Shown: positions 1 through 8,039 of the stretch, piece after piece | Position numbering within the stretch: the first letter of the stretch is position 1 | How the letters are laid out: every line of letters begins with the position of its first letter | Origin: Streptococcus sobrinus DSM 20742 = ATCC 33478 | GTDB lineage: Bacteria > Bacillota > Bacilli > Lactobacillales > Streptococcaceae | Direction of reading: 5' to 3' | DNA: 40,010 nt | NCBI RefSeq assembly: GCF_000686605.1 | Contig: NZ_JMLC01000021.1 | Span: 1-40,010, forward strand | Notes under the pieces: generated by a model | What the model saw: the letters and a program-made list of their open reading frames with translations, nothing else | Databases searched by the model: none | Told to the model about the DNA's origin: nothing | Position numbers and translations under genes: made by a program

Positions 1-87
1 AAGGCTTTATATGATATCAATCACCGACCACGAAAATGTTTAGCTTACAGAACTGCTAGTGAAGCTCTAGAGGATGAGTTCAAGTAA
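1..87 (+). CDS. IS30-family transposase, C-terminal end only
   Basis: The first 28 codons of the window form an open frame ending in TAA at 85-87. The residues include NHRPRKCLAYRTASEAL, which matches the conserved C-terminus of IS30-family transposases, where an N-x-RPRK-x-L-x-YRTA block follows the last catalytic glutamate. Only the tail is inside the window, so the catalytic DDE residues and start cannot be checked, and the copy could be intact or truncated further left. The call rests on the motif alone, without a search. Confidence 0.7.
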   Translation, partial: KALYDINHRPRKCLAYRTASEALEDEFK

Positions 88-110
88 ATGTTGCACTTAT
101 TCTTGCAATT
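1..110 (+). mobile_element. Right end of an IS30-type insertion sequence
   Basis: Directly after the transposase stop comes ATGTTGCACTTATTCTTGCA (88-107), the kind of short TTGCACTT-containing terminal repeat that closes streptococcal IS30-type elements. I place the boundary near 110 by appearance only; the left repeat and target duplication are outside the window. The element ends about ten bases from the nadE terminator. Confidence 0.5.
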
Positions 111-118
111 TATCCCAT

Positions 119-143
119 AAAAAAGTAGTCACAATAGACTACT
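119..143 (-). terminator. Rho-independent terminator of pncB-nadE
   Basis: On the minus strand AGTAGTC, a 6-base loop and GACTACT form a perfect 7-bp stem (124-130 with 137-143), followed by a run of six T (119-124 on the plus strand as A). It lies six bases past the nadE stop. Confidence 0.8.
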
Positions 144-148
144 CAAAT

Positions 149-973
149 TCAATCTTTCCAAAAGTCATCGAAGACGGTGATTGGCAGGTGACGTTTGTGT
201 TGGCCCTTGACCCACCATCTTTCAATAGTCTTTTGGGCCTCAGGGCTAACAGTCCTACCTTCCAGATAAGCATCAATGTCCTGGTAGGTCACGCCCAGGG
301 CAACTTCGTCAGCGATACCCGGTTTGTTTTCTTCCAAATCTGCTGTTGGGATTTTCTCATAGAGAGACTTGTCTGCTCCCAATTCTGCTAGCAATTGCTT
401 GCCTTGCCGCTTGTCCAGCCGGAAGAGTGGCAGGATATCAGCTCCACCATCACCAAATTTGGTAAAGAAACCAGTCAAGTTTTCAGCCGCATGATCGGTT
501 CCGATAACCGCTCCACTATTTTCCCCTGCCACAGCATACTGGGTAATCATCCGCTGACGGGCCTTGATATTGCCCTTATTAAAATCAGAGACCACAACTC
601 CTGCCTTGGCTAACTCTGCCACTTGACCATCAACAGCTTCCTTGATATTGATGGAAAGGGAAACGTCAGGTTGAATAAAGGCCAGAGCTTTTTGAGCATC
701 GTCTTCATCGGCTTGGATCCCATAAGGTAGACGAATAGCGATGAATTTGTAGTCCTGACCCGTTTCCACCCGCAGTTCTTCAACCGCCAGTTGTGCTAGA
801 CGACCGGCTAGACTGGAATCCTGACCGCCAGAAATTCCTAGGACATAGCTCTTGAGAAAGCTATGTTTTTTCAGATAGGCCTTGAGAAAATCCACCGACC
901 GTCTGATTTCTTGCTTGGGGGCAATTTCTGGCTGAACCCCCAATGCCTTAATAATATCACTTTGTAAACTCAT
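149..973 (-). CDS. nadE: Ammonia-dependent NAD(+) synthetase
   Basis: This cytosolic enzyme amidates nicotinate adenine dinucleotide to NAD+ using ATP and ammonia, the last step of NAD synthesis. The protein is 274 aa, the usual length of the ammonia-dependent form, with no N-terminal glutaminase domain. The ATP-pyrophosphatase P-loop SGGQDS is at residues 48-53, and the family signature [20 protein letters not shown] is further on. The start is supported by an AGGAG site 9-10 bases upstream. It lies downstream of pncB on the same strand with no clear terminator between, so the two salvage steps are probably co-transcribed, although a BOX-like repeat sits in the gap. Confidence 0.95.
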   Translation of the reverse strand: MSLQSDIIKALGVQPEIAPKQEIRRSVDFLKAYLKKHSFLKSYVLGISGGQDSSLAGRLAQLAVEELRVETGQDYKFIAIRLPYGIQADEDDAQKALAFIQPDVSLSINIKEAVDGQVAELAKAGVVVSDFNKGNIKARQRMITQYAVAGENSGAVIGTDHAAENLTGFFTKFGDGGADILPLFRLDKRQGKQLLAELGADKSLYEKIPTADLEENKPGIADEVALGVTYQDIDAYLEGRTVSPEAQKTIERWWVKGQHKRHLPITVFDDFWKD

Positions 974-1004
974 TGCTGTCTCCTTTTATCGTAATCTACC
1001 CTGC

Positions 1005-1106
1005 TTATGCTCTCGAAAATCAAAACAACCCGTCATTAACTCACGCCGTACTCAAGTACAACTTGCAGTTCGTTGTCTCAATTATCTTTGATCTTCATTG
1101 AGTCCT
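1005..1106. repeat. BOX-like intergenic repeat
   Basis: The edges read TATGCTCTCGAAAATC and TTTGATCTTCATTGAGTC. They resemble the ends of streptococcal BOX elements (ACTCTTCGAAAATC ... TTTGATTTTCATTGAGT as I remember them) and are roughly inverted to each other. The middle holds CCGTACTCAAGTAC with a GTACT/AGTAC hairpin and CTTGCAG, like the boxC/boxA core without a boxB unit. Assigned from memory of the consensus, not from an alignment. Confidence 0.6.
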
Positions 1107-1193
1107 ACAAACAAGCCTCAACTTGGAAAGTATCCTATCAAGCAAGGGCATCTTTTTGATTTCCTAGCTAAGGGTGTTGGGGGCTGGCTGACC

Positions 1194-2651
1194 TTAAAAG
1201 TCCTGGGTCTGACTGGCCTTCTTACGCATCTTGGCAATCAGGTCCATCTTATCCTGCCAGACATCAGGAGCTAAGTCAACTGGGTAGTCCTGCGGATTGA
1301 GGACCCGCTTGTATTCATCCCAGAGGTGGTCCAGTTCCTTCTTGGCATAATCCTTAACCGTCATCAGGTCAGGTCTCTCATAAACTAAATGACCCTGGTC
1401 AAAGACATCTTGCAGGAGAGGAACGGCATCAAAGTTCTTGACCGTCTTATTGATGTAGGTATAGGTTGGATGGAACATGTGCAATTCTTTCGCCTCATTG
1501 ACATCAACCCCGTCATAAGTGATGTAGTCACCTTCGGATTTACCCTTGTCGCGGCTGGTAATCCGCCAAACCTGCTTCTTACCAGGCGTTGAGACCTTCT
1601 CAGCATTGTTGGACAGCTTGATGGTATTTTGCATAACCCCTTGCTCGTCTTCTAGGGCGACAATTTTATAAACCGCACCCAGAGCCGGTTGGTCATAGGC
1701 AGTAATCAGCTTGGTCCCAACACCCCAGACATCAATCTTGGCCTTTTGCATCTTGAGGTTGAGAATGGTATTTTCATCAAGGTCATTAGAAGCATAGATA
1801 TGGGCATTGGGGAAACCAGCCTCATCCAGCTGTTTGCGAACCTTCTTAGACAGGTAGGCTAAGTCACCCGAATCCAGGCGGACGCCCAAGAAATTAATCT
1901 TATCACCCAGCTCCTTGGCAGCCTTGATGGCAGCGGGTACACCTAGTCTTAGGGTATCGTAGGTATCTACCAGGAAGACACAGTCCTTATGGGTGGCTGC
2001 ATAGGCCATAAAAGCATCATAGTCGTTGCCGTAGGTCTGAACTAAGGCATGGGCATGGGTCCCAGAAACTGGAATATCAAACATCTTACCCGCCCGGACA
2101 TTGGAGGTAGCATCAGCACCACCGATGACGGCAGCCCTAGTCCCCCAGATGGCAGCATCCAATTCCTGGGCCCGACGGGTTCCGAATTCTAGCAGGGGTT
2201 CGTCTTCAATAACCGAGCGAATTCGAGCAGCCTTGGTCGCAATCAGGGTTTGGTAGTTGACAATATTGAGGATGGCCGTTTCCACCAGCTGACACTGGGC
2301 CAGAGGACCTTCAATTTGGACGATAGGCTCATTGGCAAAGACCAAATCCCCCTCCTTGGCGGAACGGACGCTCAAGGTCATCTGGAGATTTTCCAAATAA
2401 TCTAGGAAATTCTCAGGATAGCCCAAATCTTTGAGATAGGCTAAATCAGTTTTTGAAAAATGGAGATGATTGAGATAATCAATAATCCGCTCCAAACCGG
2501 CAAAAATCGCATAGCCATTGGCAAAGGGCTCCTTGCGGAAAAAGACCTCAAAAACCGCCATTTTATTATGGATGCCTTGGTCAAAATAGACCTGCATCAT
2601 ATTTAATTGGTATAAATCGGTATGTAAGGTTAAACTGTCATCAGCATACAT
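1194..2651 (-). CDS. pncB: Nicotinate phosphoribosyltransferase
   Basis: It converts nicotinate and PRPP to nicotinate mononucleotide, entering the Preiss-Handler route that nadE completes. Length is 485 aa, typical for the Gram-positive form. Visible signatures are the N-terminal TDLYQLNMMQVYF block (residues 11-23), EFGTRRAQ (155-162) and GTHAHALVQ (197-205), which carries the histidine region phosphorylated in this family. Translation starts at MYADDSL with an AAAGGAG site about 10 bases upstream. Its own extended -10 promoter lies just upstream, directly after the permease terminator. Streptococci commonly lack de novo NAD synthesis, so salvage would be important; that point is inference. 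Confidence 0.95.
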   Translation of the reverse strand: MYADDSLTLHTDLYQLNMMQVYFDQGIHNKMAVFEVFFRKEPFANGYAIFAGLERIIDYLNHLHFSKTDLAYLKDLGYPENFLDYLENLQMTLSVRSAKEGDLVFANEPIVQIEGPLAQCQLVETAILNIVNYQTLIATKAARIRSVIEDEPLLEFGTRRAQELDAAIWGTRAAVIGGADATSNVRAGKMFDIPVSGTHAHALVQTYGNDYDAFMAYAATHKDCVFLVDTYDTLRLGVPAAIKAAKELGDKINFLGVRLDSGDLAYLSKKVRKQLDEAGFPNAHIYASNDLDENTILNLKMQKAKIDVWGVGTKLITAYDQPALGAVYKIVALEDEQGVMQNTIKLSNNAEKVSTPGKKQVWRITSRDKGKSEGDYITYDGVDVNEAKELHMFHPTYTYINKTVKNFDAVPLLQDVFDQGHLVYERPDLMTVKDYAKKELDHLWDEYKRVLNPQDYPVDLAPDVWQDKMDLIAKMRKKASQTQDF

Positions 2652-2680
2652 AGGGGATTTTCTCCTTTGAGTTTGTGACT

Positions 2681-2689
2681 ATTATAACA
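2681..2689 (-). promoter_or_regulatory. Extended -10 promoter of pncB
   Basis: The minus strand carries TGTTATAAT, a TGn-TATAAT extended -10, 30 bases before the pncB start. The -35 region falls in the preceding terminator hairpin and is poor. Confidence 0.6.
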
Positions 2690-2690
2690 T

Positions 2691-2716
2691 AAAAAGACCA
2701 GAAGCTTTCCTTCTGG
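2691..2716 (-). terminator. Terminator of the amino acid permease
   Basis: CCAGAAG and CTTCTGG (2698-2704 and 2710-2716) form a 7-bp stem with a 5-base loop. On the minus strand it is followed by TCTTTTT, eight bases after the permease stop. Confidence 0.8.
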
Positions 2717-2723
2717 TTCATTC

Positions 2724-4118
2724 TTAACGAAGTTCATTTTTTCGGGTAACGATTTGACAAATAGTTCCCATGATTAAAATCCACAGGGTCGAACCGACTG
2801 CTCCGATAAAGGTTGACTCTTGCAGGAAGAGCGACAGGTAGATAAAGCCAAAGAAGGCAATGGTCAAAGGATTGAGCACCTTGTAGGCCGGCATGAGAAA
2901 GCCATCGGCCATAAAGTCTTGCGACTTGCGATAACGCATATGGGCCAGCATGGTCAGGGCATAGATGGCGATATAGACTCCCGATGAGGATGAAGTGATA
3001 ACGGTAAAGCTATCAGAAATCCAAGGAATCACACTAAGGATAGCCGCAAGTACCATGAAACCAGCTGAGGTGAAGATGGCGTTTTGGGGAACATTAGTCC
3101 GAGATAGACGATTGAGTCTGAAACGGTCCAAGGCAGGTGTTTCTCTAGCCAATTGGTAGAGGTGACGGCCGCTGGAATAGAGCATGGAATTAAGGGAGGA
3201 AGCTGCTGCGGTCAGGACCACAAAGTTAATCAAGGCAGCCGCCCAGTTGACACCAGCTAGCTTAAAGACCATAACAAAAGGTGACTGGTCAGCAGGCAGC
3301 CGTCTCCAGGGAAAGATTGACATAATGGCAATCAAAGCTCCGACATAGAAGAACATAATCCGACTTGGAATAGCGTGGATGGCCTTAGGCAGAACCTTCC
3401 TAGGATTCTTAGTTTCTGATGTTGTAATCCCGACAAACTCGATGGCCTGATAGGCAAAGAAAACCATTTGGAAGGCCATGAAGAAGTGGTCCACACCCAT
3501 GGGGAAGAATTTAAACCCATGGAAAATATTGGTCAGGCTGGCATGGCCGACTGGCGTTTTAAAGCCGGTCAAGACCATGAAGATGGCGGTCGCAATCAAG
3601 GCTAGGATGGCAACAATCTTAATCATCCCAAACCAGAATTCCACCTCACCAAAGACGGCAACGGCAACGATATTGACCCCACAGAGAATGATGAGGAAAA
3701 GCAGCTGAATCAGCCAACTTGGGGCACTCGGAATAAAGTACTGGACATACTTGGCGATGGCAGTCAACTCAGCCATCCCCAGAAGCACTAGGGAAATCCA
3801 GTAGGACCAACCTGCGAAATAGCCCCAACCTTGACCTAGATACTTAGTAATAAAGTTAATAAAAGTATGTTGGTCAGGGTCTTTGTAGAGCATTTCGCCG
3901 ATTCCTCGCATCATCAAGTACATGAAAATACCAGTGATGATGTAGACCAAGACGATAGATGGCCCCGTCAGGTGGATGGACTTCCCAGCCCCCAGAAAGA
4001 GCCCCGTACCAATAGTCCCAGCGATGGCAATAATCTGAACGTGGCGGTTAGTCAGGCCCCGATCCATGCCATTTTTCGTCGTCTCGGCTTCCGTCTCGTT
4101 TGTGTGTTGTTCTGACAT
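2724..4118 (-). CDS. APC-superfamily amino acid permease, CycA-like
   Basis: A 464-aa membrane protein of about twelve helices, of the amino acid-polyamine-organocation superfamily (AAT family). The start of helix 1 reads GTIGTGLFLGAG, the family's substrate-binding loop, preceded by GLTNRHVQIIAIAG as in D-alanine/D-serine/glycine symporters (CycA). The substrate cannot be read from sequence; small neutral amino acids are a reasonable guess. The start MSEQHTNE has no close Shine-Dalgarno: AAAGGAGG lies about 55 bases upstream and GGAG about 19, with an in-frame stop in between, so the leader may fold to present one. It is monocistronic: promoter at 4194, terminator at 2691. Confidence 0.85.
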   Translation of the reverse strand: MSEQHTNETEAETTKNGMDRGLTNRHVQIIAIAGTIGTGLFLGAGKSIHLTGPSIVLVYIITGIFMYLMMRGIGEMLYKDPDQHTFINFITKYLGQGWGYFAGWSYWISLVLLGMAELTAIAKYVQYFIPSAPSWLIQLLFLIILCGVNIVAVAVFGEVEFWFGMIKIVAILALIATAIFMVLTGFKTPVGHASLTNIFHGFKFFPMGVDHFFMAFQMVFFAYQAIEFVGITTSETKNPRKVLPKAIHAIPSRIMFFYVGALIAIMSIFPWRRLPADQSPFVMVFKLAGVNWAAALINFVVLTAAASSLNSMLYSSGRHLYQLARETPALDRFRLNRLSRTNVPQNAIFTSAGFMVLAAILSVIPWISDSFTVITSSSSGVYIAIYALTMLAHMRYRKSQDFMADGFLMPAYKVLNPLTIAFFGFIYLSLFLQESTFIGAVGSTLWILIMGTICQIVTRKNELR

Positions 4119-4193
4119 TTTAGCTTGTAATCTTTAGCTCCCAGCCCGCTAGCTGGAGGTTCAAAGAGTTTCCTCCTTTTAAATATAAGTAAT

Positions 4194-4202
4194 ATTATAG
4201 CA
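4194..4202 (-). promoter_or_regulatory. Extended -10 promoter of the permease
   Basis: The minus strand reads TGCTATAAT (TGn-TATAAT), 76 bases before the permease start and just beyond the trxB terminator. No good -35 is visible. Confidence 0.6.
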
Positions 4203-4216
4203 CAATTCAGACAATA

Positions 4217-4242
4217 AGAAAAAGCACTCCAGCCGGAATGCT
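4217..4242 (-). terminator. Terminator of trxB
   Basis: On the minus strand AGCATTCC, loop GGCT and GGAGTGCT pair over 8 bp with one G-T wobble, then TTTT follows. It lies about 65 bases after the trxB stop. Confidence 0.75.
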
Positions 4243-4307
4243 TCTGCAAGCCTTGTCAAACAGCTATCTATCAACCTTCTTAAAGCCAATTCACTCCGAT
4301 GGAATAC

Positions 4308-5225
4308 TTAAGCATGCTCAGTGATGTAATTGTAGACTTCCTGACCGGCGATAGCACCATCACCAACAGCAGTCGCAATCTGCCGCAGATCCTTCTGGCG
4401 AATATCTCCGATAGCAAAAATACCAGGACGACTGGTCTTCATCTTGTCATCAGTGATGACCCAACCTGCCTTATCTGTGATGCCCAAGTCCTTAACCATG
4501 CTGGACACCGGATCCAGACCGACATAGACAAAGATACCGCCAAAGTCATGGTCGGTCACCTGACCAGTCTTAACATTTTTAATGGCAACCGAACGCACCT
4601 TGACATCATCGCCCTTGATTTCCTCAACGACAGAATCCCAGATAAAATCAATCTTATCGTTAGCGAAGGCCCGATCTTGGAGAATCTTTTGGGCCCGCAG
4701 TTGGTCGCGACGGTGAACAATAGTCACCTTCTTAGCAAATTGGGTCAGGTAGATGCCCTCTTCAACCGCTGAATCGCCCCCGCCGATAACCAAGAGGTCT
4801 TGGTCCCGAAAGAAGGCCCCATCACAGACCGCACAGTAGGAAACGCCCCGACTATTGTACTCTTGCTCGCCAGGAACGCCCACTAGGCGGTGCTTGGCAC
4901 CTGTTGCCACAATAATAGTCTTGGCATCGTAGTGCTCATCTGCCGTCAGCACCCGCTTAAAATCTCCATGGTCCTCAATATTTTCAACAATGCCATAGAT
5001 ATTTTCGACCCCAAATTTTTCCAGAGGTTCATACATCTTCATGGAAAGGTCTGGTCCAGAAATGGTCTCAAAACCAGGATAATTTTCAATGTCGGAAGTA
5101 TTATTCATCTGACCGCCAGGGGCACCCTGCTCAATCAGGCCGACCTTGAGGTTGGAACGGCCAGCATAAAGGGCCGCAGTCATGCCACCAGGCCCAGAAC
5201 CGATTACCAATGTATCATAAATCAT
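4308..5225 (-). CDS. trxB: Thioredoxin-disulfide reductase
   Basis: This FAD enzyme passes electrons from NADPH to thioredoxin. The protein is 305 aa from the chosen start MIYDTLVIGSG. It shows the FAD dinucleotide fold GSGPGG (residues 9-14), the redox pair CAVC (131-134), the NADPH-binding GGGDSA (148-153) and the C-terminal FAIGDIR block. A frame 24 codons longer exists, but GAAGGAG sits just before MIYDTL and the extension lacks family character. It follows the DUF4059 gene and cystine importer on the same strand, separated by about 700 bases of repeats. A reductase fits the need to reduce imported cystine. Confidence 0.95.
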   Translation of the reverse strand: MIYDTLVIGSGPGGMTAALYAGRSNLKVGLIEQGAPGGQMNNTSDIENYPGFETISGPDLSMKMYEPLEKFGVENIYGIVENIEDHGDFKRVLTADEHYDAKTIIVATGAKHRLVGVPGEQEYNSRGVSYCAVCDGAFFRDQDLLVIGGGDSAVEEGIYLTQFAKKVTIVHRRDQLRAQKILQDRAFANDKIDFIWDSVVEEIKGDDVKVRSVAIKNVKTGQVTDHDFGGIFVYVGLDPVSSMVKDLGITDKAGWVITDDKMKTSRPGIFAIGDIRQKDLRQIATAVGDGAIAGQEVYNYITEHA

Positions 5226-5426
5226 TTCATTTCTCCTTCTCAATAAGTTAAGAAAATATGCAAGAAATTTGCTCCATTTCCTACTAAGCTGGGACAAAAG
5301 GTTCTAGCTTTACTATTATCTTGCATCAAGCAATTTGACGCAGTGGTTGATTGGAAGTCCTCATCCCTTGCCAAGCGAATGATGGCGATAATTTCCAAGT
5401 CAGTCAAACATTTGAATTTGATGGCT

Positions 5427-5850
5427 AATTGAACACGCCCACACTTCCGTGAAAATAGAGAAAGCTTCCTAGATGTTACTCACCTTCGTCAGCTTCCCTA
5501 AGATCTTTGAAGCGCTTAACGCCTTAGCGACACGGAGATAAAAGCAGTCGATGATACTGCTTTATCGAAGTTAGTGAGAGAGCTAAGCAATTGCTGTTAG
5601 TCATCAGTTACTTTAGTAACTAGATGACTTTGCTCTACCGTATCTTGTTAATTGCGACGTTTCTGTAGGTCGGACGACACTACCGACCTACAGAAACTAG
5701 TAAGTGAGCTAGAGATTTTCCCTAGAAAATCTCGTAGTTGAACAAGCATTTAAATGCTTAGTGAGACTGCTCAATTGAACACCGGCTAAAAGGCTAGTGA
5801 AAAAGATGAAGTCTCCTAGATGTTTAAAGACATCTGCGTCGTCTTCCCTA
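5427..5850. repeat. Stem-loop array between two copies of a degenerate module
   Basis: Two related modules lie at 5427-5500 and 5773-5850. Both carry AATTGAACAC, then GTGAAAA, TCCTAGATGTT and CTTCCCTA in the same order and nearly the same spacing. Between them is a series of inverted repeats: 5541-5563 (8-bp stem), 5586-5595 (AGCAATTGCT), 5599-5629 (AGTCATC and GTTAC arms), 5659-5697 (perfect 15-bp stem, 9-base loop), 5712-5733 (9-bp stem) and 5744-5759 (AAGCATTTAAATGCTT). Several right arms are followed by CTAG or AGTGAG. I do not recognise the family. Confidence 0.75.
5659..5697. repeat. Perfect 15-bp inverted repeat
   Basis: GTTTCTGTAGGTCGG (5659-5673) pairs exactly with 5683-5697 around a 9-base loop. 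This is the strongest stem in the window. It has no adjacent T-run on either strand, so it is not an ordinary terminator. Confidence 0.85.
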
Positions 5851-5923
5851 TTTTTATACGCCTTTTTAAACGCCCTTGGTATCTTAGGCTTAGTTTACTC
5901 CAGAAAGCAAGTAGGGTCAACTA

Positions 5924-6148
5924 TTATGACTTTATCATCAAAACAATGGCCATAAAGGCAAAGGAAAGAATGGGGATAGAAATCAGAGCCATCATAATGC
6001 CATCATAGAGGGTATTCTGCCGTTCCTTAATGGTCTTGTCCTTGAGCTTGAGGGCTCGATAAGAAATCCAAAAAATCACTGCAAAAATTACAAAGACGAT
6101 GGCCATAAAAAGCCCCTGTAAATAAAATTTAAAAATATCTGTTAGCAT
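5924..6148 (-). CDS. DUF4059-type small membrane protein
   Basis: A 74-aa protein with two hydrophobic segments (about residues 9-30 and 50-72) joined by a charged loop, RALKLKDKTIKERQNTLYDG. Length and layout match the DUF4059 family, which in streptococci I recall beside an amino acid ABC importer and trxB. Its function is unknown. An AGGTGG site precedes the ATG by five bases. Its position after tcyC, with its own promoter at 6278-6305, suggests a role tied to cystine transport or thiol balance, but that is only guilt by association. Confidence 0.8.
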   Translation of the reverse strand: MLTDIFKFYLQGLFMAIVFVIFAVIFWISYRALKLKDKTIKERQNTLYDGIMMALISIPILSFAFMAIVLMIKS

Positions 6149-6196
6149 AAGCCACCTGTTTTCAAACTAATCAATATCTGACCACTTAATCAGCCA

Positions 6197-6265
6197 GAAG
6201 CTCACCTCTTTAAGCAAGCCGGATGAGACCACAAGAAAACCCGCTTGACTGGCCAAACGAGCTTC
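6197..6265 (-). promoter_or_regulatory. Structured leader upstream of DUF4059-trxB
   Basis: Nested inverted repeats: GAAGCTC (6197-6203) with GAGCTTC (6259-6265), and inside it CAAGCCGG (6215-6222) with CCCGCTTG (6240-6247), one mismatch. They lie in the 130-base leader between a promoter-like sequence and the DUF4059 start. No known riboswitch class is recognised. Confidence 0.4.
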
Positions 6266-6277
6266 AATCTTATCCTT

Positions 6278-6305
6278 ATTATATCAAACATAGGATTTTT
6301 TGTAA
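6278..6305 (-). promoter_or_regulatory. Probable promoter for DUF4059-trxB
   Basis: On the minus strand TTACAA, a 16-base spacer and TATAAT (6278-6283). It overlaps the last codons of tcyC, so the downstream genes could be expressed apart from the importer. Confidence 0.5.
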
Positions 6306-7027
6306 CTAGCAAAAAATTCTTTGGTTCTTTCTTCTTGTGGATGGTTAAAGAGCTGATCTGGAGTCCCTTGCTCCAAGATTTTTCCTTTCTCTAAAAACAG
6401 CACTTTATCAGAAACCTGGGCAACAAAATTCATGTCGTGGCTGACTAGAACCATGGTTTGGCCTGACTTAGCTGCATCTGCAATGGATTTTTCCACTTCG
6501 CCGACTAGTTCAGGGTCCAAAGCCGATGTTGGCTCATCCAAAAGAAGAACATCCGGTTTCATAGCCAAGGCGCGCGCCAGAGCCACCCGCTGCTTCTGCC
6601 CTCCGGAGAGATGACGAGGATAATGGTTTTCTCGATCAGCTAGACCAACCTTGCGTAACTCCTCCTTGGCGATGGCTGTAGCTTCCTTGTCCGAAATCTT
6701 CTTGACAATCTTGAGGCCTTCCTTGACATTGTCTAGGGCTGTCCGACGCTCAAAAAGGTTAAACTGTTGAAAAACCATGGCTAATTTACGACGCAGGGTC
6801 AGAATCTGCTCCTTGGTAATAGTTTTGAAATCAACCTTGAAATCATCAATTTCAATGGTTCCCGAATCAGCTTCTTCCAAGTAATTCATGCTGCGCAAGA
6901 AGGTGGACTTCCCAGCACCAGAAGCTCCGACAAGCGCAATAACTTGGCCTTTTTCAATTTCCAGATCGAGGCTATCTAAGACTTTTTGACCTGAAAAACT
7001 TTTGCTTAAATTTTTAATTTCAATCAT
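6284..7027 (-). CDS. tcyC: Amino acid (probably cystine) ABC transporter, ATP-binding protein
   Basis: The cytoplasmic ATPase of a polar amino acid uptake transporter, 247 aa. It has Walker A GASGAGKST (34-42), ABC signature LSGGQ (140-144), Walker B VLLLDE (160-165), and the H-loop in LVSHDMNFV. Its start overlaps the permease stop by one base (TAATG), so the two are translationally coupled. The name follows gene order: in S. mutans the tcyABC cystine importer, as I recall it, precedes a small gene and trxB just as here. The substrate is inferred, not shown by the ATPase itself. Confidence 0.85.
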   Translation of the reverse strand: MIEIKNLSKSFSGQKVLDSLDLEIEKGQVIALVGASGAGKSTFLRSMNYLEEADSGTIEIDDFKVDFKTITKEQILTLRRKLAMVFQQFNLFERRTALDNVKEGLKIVKKISDKEATAIAKEELRKVGLADRENHYPRHLSGGQKQRVALARALAMKPDVLLLDEPTSALDPELVGEVEKSIADAAKSGQTMVLVSHDMNFVAQVSDKVLFLEKGKILEQGTPDQLFNHPQEERTKEFFASYKKSYV

Positions 7028-7938
7028 TAGCGCAAGCCCCTTTCTGCTTCTACGGAAATATTTTCAGGCGATTTAATTTCCATACTCTTTTCAATATAGC
7101 GACCGATATTTTCAATCACAATGCTGACAATCCAGTAAATAATGGCAACAGAAATGTAGCGTTCAAAATAGCGATAATCACGCCCACCGATAATCTTGGC
7201 TTGGGCAAACATTTCAATAATCCCTGCACTGAAAGCCAGAGAAGTCCCCTTGGTCAAACTAATCAAGGTATTGATGAGGGTTGGCGTTGCAATAACAGCT
7301 GCATTGGGGATAATGACCCGACGGTAAATCTGGGCATTAGTCATCCCCAAACTCTTGGCCGCTTCAATTTCTCCTGAATCAACCGCCTGAATAGCTGCCC
7401 GAATGGTTTCACTAGTATAAGCTGCCTCATTGAGGGCAAAAGCGACAACCGCAAAAACGATAGGCGAAACATTATTAATATTCCAACCCGTATTTGCCTT
7501 CATGTTGATGTAACGAAGCAAAAGCGGAATCCCATAGTAGGTCAACATCAGTTGAACCAAGATTGGCGTCCCCCGCAAAAAGCTAACAAAGAAGGCTTGG
7601 ATTTGGTAGAGAACTGGCACCCGATTAATCTTGACAATGGCAAAGAGTAGGGCCAAAATTAAACCAAAAACAGAGCCCCAGATGGTCAATCCCAAAGTCA
7701 TAGGCAGATGTTTCAAAATATCAGGGATAGCACTAAAGACAGCCTGCACACTAAAGAGTTGGCCGTCAGGCAGGCCCTTGACAAAATCATTATAGAGGCC
7801 TGACTTGACCAGATACCCCCATAACTGCACCAAAAGCAAGATAGCGATGGCAAGGACCACAAAAAAGCTAATTAATTTCCCTCTAGCTGTCTTAAAGAAC
7901 TTCTTTGATTCCTCTTGTAATCTATTAATTTCTGTCAT
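7027..7938 (-). CDS. tcyB: Amino acid (probably cystine) ABC transporter, permease
   Basis: A 303-aa inner-membrane permease of the HAAT/GlnP type. It has an N-terminal hydrophobic segment (about 22-45) followed by the binding-protein-dependent permease domain. The cytoplasmic EAA loop is visible as EAAKSLGMTNAQIYRRVIIPNA, which couples to the ATPase. LRGTPILVQLMLTYYG is also typical of polar amino acid permeases. It is separated from the binding-protein gene by 132 bases that include a terminator-like hairpin, so it may be made at a lower level than TcyA. Confidence 0.85.
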   Translation of the reverse strand: MTEINRLQEESKKFFKTARGKLISFFVVLAIAILLLVQLWGYLVKSGLYNDFVKGLPDGQLFSVQAVFSAIPDILKHLPMTLGLTIWGSVFGLILALLFAIVKINRVPVLYQIQAFFVSFLRGTPILVQLMLTYYGIPLLLRYINMKANTGWNINNVSPIVFAVVAFALNEAAYTSETIRAAIQAVDSGEIEAAKSLGMTNAQIYRRVIIPNAAVIATPTLINTLISLTKGTSLAFSAGIIEMFAQAKIIGGRDYRYFERYISVAIIYWIVSIVIENIGRYIEKSMEIKSPENISVEAERGLR

Positions 7939-8039
7939 AAGTTCTCCTAGTTTCTTCTTAATTCAAACAGTTATGCTATTGTTTCATTCTAACATCCGTG
8001 ACAGAGGCTGTAAAATAGTTAATTCCAAAGGAGAGATAG

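Larger units (their letters stand above)
5226..5923. other. 698-bp gene-free stretch
   Basis: No convincing gene lies between trxB and the DUF4059 gene. The part next to trxB (5240-5479, minus) keeps an 80-codon stop-free frame without a good start. The rest, 5427-5850, is a repeat and stem-loop array described separately. No clear rho-independent terminator closes the DUF4059 gene before it, so the array may be transcribed between that gene and trxB. Confidence 0.7.

Noticed and set aside
4299..4772. 157-codon plus-strand frame opposite trxB
   Set aside because: Antisense shadow of trxB; codon pattern and motifs belong to the minus strand.
5226..5297. 24-codon N-terminal extension of trxB
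   Set aside because: A good GAAGGAG site precedes MIYDTLVIGSG, which is the normal start of the family.
5541..5759. CRISPR-like reading of the repeated hairpins
   Set aside because: The stems differ in sequence and length and the intervals are irregular; there is no constant repeat unit.
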